Assembly: GCA_964553715.1 (NCBI GenBank)
Contig: CAZKKY010000028.1
Location: forward strand, 1 to 10,978
Length of the DNA: 10,978 bases
DNA from: JAGOJE01 sp964553715
GTDB lineage: Bacteria > Pseudomonadota > Alphaproteobacteria > Rickettsiales > Rickettsiaceae
Direction of reading: 5' to 3'
How positions within the stretch are numbered: the stretch's first letter is position 1; each line of letters begins with the position of its first letter. Below, piece after piece: positions 7,078 to 10,978 of this stretch. A model generated the notes under the pieces. The model saw only the letters and a list, made by a program, of their open reading frames with translations, ran no database searches and was not told where the DNA came from. The position numbers were made by a program, and so were the translations under genes.

Positions 7078-7177
7078 NNNNNNNNNNNNNNNNNNNNNNN
7101 NNNNNNNNNNNNNNNNNNNNNNNNNNNNNNNNNNNNNNNNNNNNNNNNNNNNNNNNNNNNNNNNNNNNNNNNNNNNN
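7078..7177. other. Assembly gap of 100 N
   Basis: Exactly 100 N separate the ftsA upstream region from the 3' flank of the autotransporter gene. A round 100 is the usual placeholder for a gap of unknown length. True distance, content, and even the adjacency and relative orientation of the two sides are not shown by the sequence. Missing genes such as ftsQ could lie here. Confidence 0.97.
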
Positions 7178-7191
7178 AAGTGCGGCTTTTT
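7178..7191 (-). terminator. Probable half of an intrinsic terminator of the autotransporter gene, cut by the gap
   Basis: About 36 nt after the autotransporter stop, the minus strand reads AAAAAGCCGCACTT and then enters the N run. An A tract followed by a GC-rich arm is the ascending half of a typical bidirectional hairpin terminator. The matching arm and T tract would lie inside the gap. Hairpins are common points of assembly failure. Only one half is visible, so this is inference. Confidence 0.35.
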
Positions 7192-7227
7192 AAGGAACCG
7201 AAGTTATAAAACTACAGAGTCACAAGA

Positions 7228-10200
7228 TTAGAAGTTTACACGAACCTTCAAAGAACCTTGATGACCGAAGTATTTATCAGCAATCTTAGCATCGTAACCA
7301 ACACCATATTCCATCATGTCGTATTTAGCAGTTAAGCTCATACCAACATTAACTGATGTACGTGCAGCTTTCACGTTAGCAACAGGAATTGGTGCACCGT
7401 TACTTGCAAGAGTAACTGTAGACTTAGGATTAGCAGCTTTGAAGTCATAACCACCGAATACATGTATTTCTGGTGTTAGATCAATATCGCCTAATTCCAT
7501 GTTAGTGTTCATCTTAGCACCAAGAATACCAGTCATTTTGTCTAGTTGTTTTGTACTAATTTTTCTGTTTTGAACACCAGCACCTGTTTCTGTAGCGTTA
7601 CCAGCATCAAATCTAGCATATTCTAGACCGACCATTGGTGTAAGCATAGTTACGTCGCTTACTTTGTAGTTATATCCTACTAAAGCTTTTACGCCATATG
7701 ATGTACCATCGAATTTACTCTTAGCATTTACATCACCTGCAGCAAATATACGCTTATTGGTGTTTTTAACTTTACTATTACCGAAAGAAGCAGCACCTTG
7801 TACTACATAATTATCAGCAAAATTTAAAGAACCATATACAGAAAGCATGTAAGACTCTACTTTGGTTTTATCACCATCTAGATAGTCTTTCATTTTTACA
7901 TCTGTACGTGCCATAGTTGCAGATATACCGATTAAAGCATTATCGTTTAATTCTGCATCAACACCAACTGTAGCTCCAGAAACATTAGATTTAAATCCAG
8001 CATCTGTCTTACGAGCACTCTGATTACCCCTACCGAAGAATCCTTGTACCCATGCGCCAGCTTTAACATCAGAATCACCTGCAGCAACAGCAGCAACCCT
8101 TGCAGCAGATTGATCAAGCGCAGAATTCATAGCAGCAACAGAAGCAGCAACTGCTGATGATGTATGAGAAGAAACTCTCTCTACTGAATTTGCATATCTT
8201 TTATCATCCTGAATTTGTGAGAGTTCATTTAATATGTCTAGATATTTCGAAGCGTCTTTAGTCATTGCAGATGCCAAAGCACTAGCAACATCAGATGCTC
8301 CATATTTCTTAATATCAGCAGAAATATCAGCACTATAGGTACTCTTTACAGATGCTGTAAAAGCATGCGTAGTAGCATCAGGAGCTGTAACAACTAATTT
8401 GTTATCGTATGTTACGAATCTGTTATAGCTAGAAACTGTAACAGTTCCATTTTTAGTTAACGCATCAGCAGCATTAGCAGCATTAGCATCAGTAGTACCT
8501 GTTGCACTTAGAATTAACACTGATTTACCGTTGATAATTTCACCAAGAGATCTAGCATCATTAACTGTAACGTTAATTTTTGTAGTTGCATCAGCAGCTG
8601 TAAGAGCATTGATATTTACATTACCAGAAGCAGCACCAAGAGTAACATTTACATTGTTAGTAGTATTAGCAGCAAATGTAAGAGCACTATATGTTAAAGA
8701 GTGAGTACCTACATCTACAGTAGCGCTGTTTGCAAGAGTAGATGCACCTGTAAGAACTGTATCACCAGTTAATACGAAAGTACTATCTATGCCTTGAGCA
8801 ATAGCAGTAGCGAAAACATTACCATTACCTTTTACTACAGTACCTTTACCGCCACTGATATTAAATGCAGCAAGATTTTTAGCTACAGTACCAAAATCAC
8901 CAGCGAATGTACCATTACCAAGGAAAGTAACACCACCATTACCAGCACTAGCAGTAGTAGCATCAGTAACAATAATAGAAGCGCCAGATTTTACTGTAAG
9001 AGTTTTATCTGCTAGTTCTAATGTTTGAGCATAAATGCTTCCGTTTGTAGATACAGTAGTTGCATCAGTTAGTTTAAAGTTTGCAAATCTCTTGTCTGCA
9101 CTACCAACATTAGTAACTTCATTACCAGCAACATTACCCCAAATAATAGTACCCTTACCATCAGTGCTTGTAATAAAGTTTTGTGCGTAAGCAGACTTAC
9201 CTGTGAAGTCTAATGTAGTATCATTTGTTAGAGTAATAGACTTAAGGCCATTTGCAGCAGTACCGATAGACTTAGCAGCAAAATCCGCATCTAAAACAAG
9301 AGTATCAGTGTTTTTACCTTTTGTTTCGATAGTAACATTAGTAGTAGCACCGGTTATTGTTAAGTTAGCACCATTACCGCCTAAAGTAACAACGCCAGTA
9401 CCAAGCGTAACTTTACCATCAAGAGTAGCATTAGCACCAGCAGCAACATTAATAGCAGAACTTTTAGCACTAAAATCAATATCACCTTTAACAGAAGAAT
9501 TGTTACCAAGATTAAGCACACCAGCAGCAGTAGCATCATTTAATTTAGTATTAACAGTAAGAGCCGAGTTTAAATTAAGAGTAGCCCCCGCACCATTAAG
9601 TGTAAATGTGTTTACATTCATTTCAGAGTCAACAGTAAGCGCAGCAGCAGGTGATACAGAAACACTAGTAAATGCATCTGTACCTTGAGTAGAATTATAT
9701 GTAGATTTACCATTAAATACGAGCCCAGTATTTGCCCCAGATGCATCAAAAGTTAAACCCATAAGATTCACTTTGTCTTCAAATGTAGCTGCGTGGCCAG
9801 CAAGAACAAAATTAACATTCCCTAGATCAGTACCTGTCTTAAAGGTAGCATTATTACCAAGAGTGATTTTTCCTGCATTTGTGTTAGCAAACATATAGTT
9901 ACCTGCATTCAAAGTAATATTTGAAGCTAGTAAAGTATTAACATACACATCACCTTCTAATACTAATTTATTTGATTGACTTGCATTAAGTAAATGTACT
10001 GTATCTGTCGTAGCGGTATTACCACCGATATTACCAGTAATAGTAACATCACCAGCAGTATCAAATGTTAAAGAAAGCTTTTGCCCTTTATCAGCAGCAA
10101 TAGCACCTTTATATGTTACAGCTTTAGTTGCTTCAGTAAAATTCAGTGTAACTGGAACAGCTACATCCATTTTTCCTGTGCTGACATTCTTAAGAAGAGC

Positions 10201-10978
10201 AGGCATTTCAATCGAAGATATATTAAAAGCATCACCAGCAAGATTTAAGGTAGAAGCACCACCAAATACAATTTCACCCCATGCATTGGTACCATCACCA
10301 ATATTACCAGTTATGGTATTTGTTGAAGCAGCATTTGCATTACCGATTGTTACAATACCATTACTACCAGCACTAGCAACTAAGGATCCATTAAGAGTTA
10401 CGCCATTATCAAGAACTAAATTTGTACCCGCATTATTAGCACTAATTTTGTTAGCAAAAACATCAGCATGTACTTTAAAAGTGTTAGGACCTTGTAAAGC
10501 TAAAAGAGCAATAGACTTGCCTTGCTCACCAATAGTCAAAGCAGGAATAGCAGCATTCGCTCCGTTAGCTGCAACAGCAGCAACACCTAATTCAGTAGCA
10601 CCAGAAAGAGTCAAAGTACCTTCACCATCCTTAGCAGTTACAACAGAATTAATAGTACTAGCGCCTGTAACAGTTAGAGCAGAATTAGCAGTTGTAAGAG
10701 AAACTTCTTTTGTATATAAGCTACCAGTAATTGTTGAAGCATTGTCAGCAGAAACACTAGCTAGCATTTTATCTGCAGCACCAACATTACCAGTAATATT
10801 AGCAGCAGTACCACCATTACTTAATGCTACTATACCAGCACCATCAGTAGATGTAGTGATATTACCTGTAAAAACAGTAGCAGCATTAGCAACACCTGTA
10901 AACTTAACAGTTCCACCATTTCCGATATTCAAAGTTGTAGCAGTTACATTTGCTTTGAATTCTACTACTTTAGCAGCA
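7228..10978 (-). CDS. OmpB/Sca-like autotransporter, N-terminus outside the window
   Basis: The frame is open from the right edge to TAA at 7228. The first in-window start-like codon, TTG 10932, is not the true start, because the frame continues without a stop through 15 more codons to the edge. Residues here are numbered from TTG 10932 (1,234 to the end). Residues 1 to about 860 are a passenger rich in Ala, Thr, Gly, Asn and Val with short beta-strand turns, as in a right-handed beta-helix, and with imperfect repeats. Residues about 860-955 are a mostly helical linker that would thread the barrel pore. Residues about 956-1234 form the translocator barrel, from A-G-A-W-V-Q-G-F-F-G to the terminal L-K-V-R-V-N-F with its C-terminal Phe. 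I see no cysteine in the whole stretch, as is common for autotransporter passengers. The C-terminal block resembles rickettsial OmpB/Sca proteins from memory; those mediate host-cell adhesion and invasion and form the surface layer. Its G+C is visibly higher than in the genes left of the gap. Confidence 0.88.
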   Translation of the reverse strand, partial: AAKVVEFKANVTATTLNIGNGGTVKFTGVANAATVFTGNITTSTDGAGIVALSNGGTAANITGNVGAADKMLASVSADNASTITGSLYTKEVSLTTANSALTVTGASTINSVVTAKDGEGTLTLSGATELGVAAVAANGANAAIPALTIGEQGKSIALLALQGPNTFKVHADVFANKISANNAGTNLVLDNGVTLNGSLVASAGSNGIVTIGNANAASTNTITGNIGDGTNAWGEIVFGGASTLNLAGDAFNISSIEMPALLKNVSTGKMDVAVPVTLNFTEATKAVTYKGAIAADKGQKLSLTFDTAGDVTITGNIGGNTATTDTVHLLNASQSNKLVLEGDVYVNTLLASNITLNAGNYMFANTNAGKITLGNNATFKTGTDLGNVNFVLAGHAATFEDKVNLMGLTFDASGANTGLVFNGKSTYNSTQGTDAFTSVSVSPAAALTVDSEMNVNTFTLNGAGATLNLNSALTVNTKLNDATAAGVLNLGNNSSVKGDIDFSAKSSAINVAAGANATLDGKVTLGTGVVTLGGNGANLTITGATTNVTIETKGKNTDTLVLDADFAAKSIGTAANGLKSITLTNDTTLDFTGKSAYAQNFITSTDGKGTIIWGNVAGNEVTNVGSADKRFANFKLTDATTVSTNGSIYAQTLELADKTLTVKSGASIIVTDATTASAGNGGVTFLGNGTFAGDFGTVAKNLAAFNISGGKGTVVKGNGNVFATAIAQGIDSTFVLTGDTVLTGASTLANSATVDVGTHSLTYSALTFAANTTNNVNVTLGAASGNVNINALTAADATTKINVTVNDARSLGEIINGKSVLILSATGTTDANAANAADALTKNGTVTVSSYNRFVTYDNKLVVTAPDATTHAFTASVKSTYSADISADIKKYGASDVASALASAMTKDASKYLDILNELSQIQDDKRYANSVERVSSHTSSAVAASVAAMNSALDQSAARVAAVAAGDSDVKAGAWVQGFFGRGNQSARKTDAGFKSNVSGATVGVDAELNDNALIGISATMARTDVKMKDYLDGDKTKVESYMLSVYGSLNFADNYVVQGAASFGNSKVKNTNKRIFAAGDVNAKSKFDGTSYGVKALVGYNYKVSDVTMLTPMVGLEYARFDAGNATETGAGVQNRKISTKQLDKMTGILGAKMNTNMELGDIDLTPEIHVFGGYDFKAANPKSTVTLASNGAPIPVANVKAARTSVNVGMSLTAKYDMMEYGVGYDAKIADKYFGHQGSLKVRVNF
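8857..10854 (-). repeat. Imperfect repeats in the autotransporter passenger
   Basis: At least five diverged copies of a module start with a T/S-A/S-x-(D/N/G)-G-x-G-x-hydrophobic core, often followed 10-20 residues later by N-(I/V)-G. They lie at residues about 27-60, 98-116, 184-227, 587-620 and 660-692 (numbering from TTG 10932). The first and fourth copies are the most alike: T-S-T-D-G-x-G-x-I leads to N-V-G-x-A-D-K in both, and both are followed by a G-S-(L/I)-Y block. Copies come in neighbouring groups with a long diverged stretch between them. The module suggests beta-helix rungs grown by duplication. Only the protein pattern was compared by eye. Confidence 0.5.

Noticed and set aside
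8794..9688. 73- and 161-codon plus-strand open frames opposite the autotransporter
   Set aside because: The complement of Thr/Ala/Gly-rich codons yields long stop-free Ser/Val/Ala/Pro-rich frames. They have no signal, motif or ribosome site, while the minus strand holds a full autotransporter.
8400..10900. CRISPR array or tandem DNA repeat in the repetitive-looking stretch
   Set aside because: Recurrent GCA/ACC/TTA words come from Ala, Gly and Asn codons. There are no regularly spaced identical repeats with unique spacers, and the frame is intact.
10930..10932. TTG as the start of the autotransporter
   Set aside because: The frame continues upstream without a stop to the window edge and still reads as passenger sequence, and no signal peptide follows the TTG.

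Overview
The window looks like a piece of an AT-rich alphaproteobacterial genome, most likely a member of Rickettsiales and probably of Rickettsiaceae. The best clue is the large autotransporter at the right end. Its last residues (MEYG-GYDA...HQG-LKVRVNF pattern) and its Ala/Thr/Gly/Asn-rich passenger match what I remember of rickettsial OmpB/Sca surface proteins. The second clue is a DUF2155 protein, a family known mainly from Alphaproteobacteria. Base composition supports a reduced, AT-rich genome: the single 60-base line from 3301 has 12 G+C, against 24 in the line from 9601 inside the autotransporter. No search could be run, so the taxonomy is a reading of motifs.

All supported genes lie on the minus strand and so read from right to left. 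From 10978 down to 7228 is an autotransporter whose N-terminus lies outside the window. Next comes a run of exactly 100 N (7078-7177), a scaffold gap, so adjacency across it is not proven. After the gap come ftsA (7029-5782), an unrecognised exported protein that is probably an outer-membrane beta-barrel (5766-4834), and a membrane-bound family 2 glycosyltransferase with an N-terminal MshEN/GspE-N-like domain (4849-3056). These three are packed with a 15-nt gap and a 16-nt overlap. A roughly 200-nt intergenic region follows, with a candidate promoter and a terminator-like hairpin. The last block is a family 4 glycosyltransferase (2837-1701), a DUF2155 secreted protein (1698-1147) and an O-antigen ligase (1157-1, cut by the window edge), again with a 2-nt gap and an 11-nt overlap.

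Taken together this is a cell-envelope region. The GT4 enzyme and the ligase fit lipopolysaccharide or other surface-glycan assembly: sugar transfer in the cytoplasm, then transfer of the finished polymer to lipid A-core on the periplasmic side. The GT2 enzyme carries the QxxRW signature of processive polysaccharide synthases and is coupled to a predicted outer-membrane protein. FtsA is the actin-like membrane anchor of the divisome. It appears here without ftsQ or ftsZ beside it, next to glycan genes. The autotransporter would be a major surface protein. There is no CRISPR array, transposon, tRNA or rRNA that I can see.
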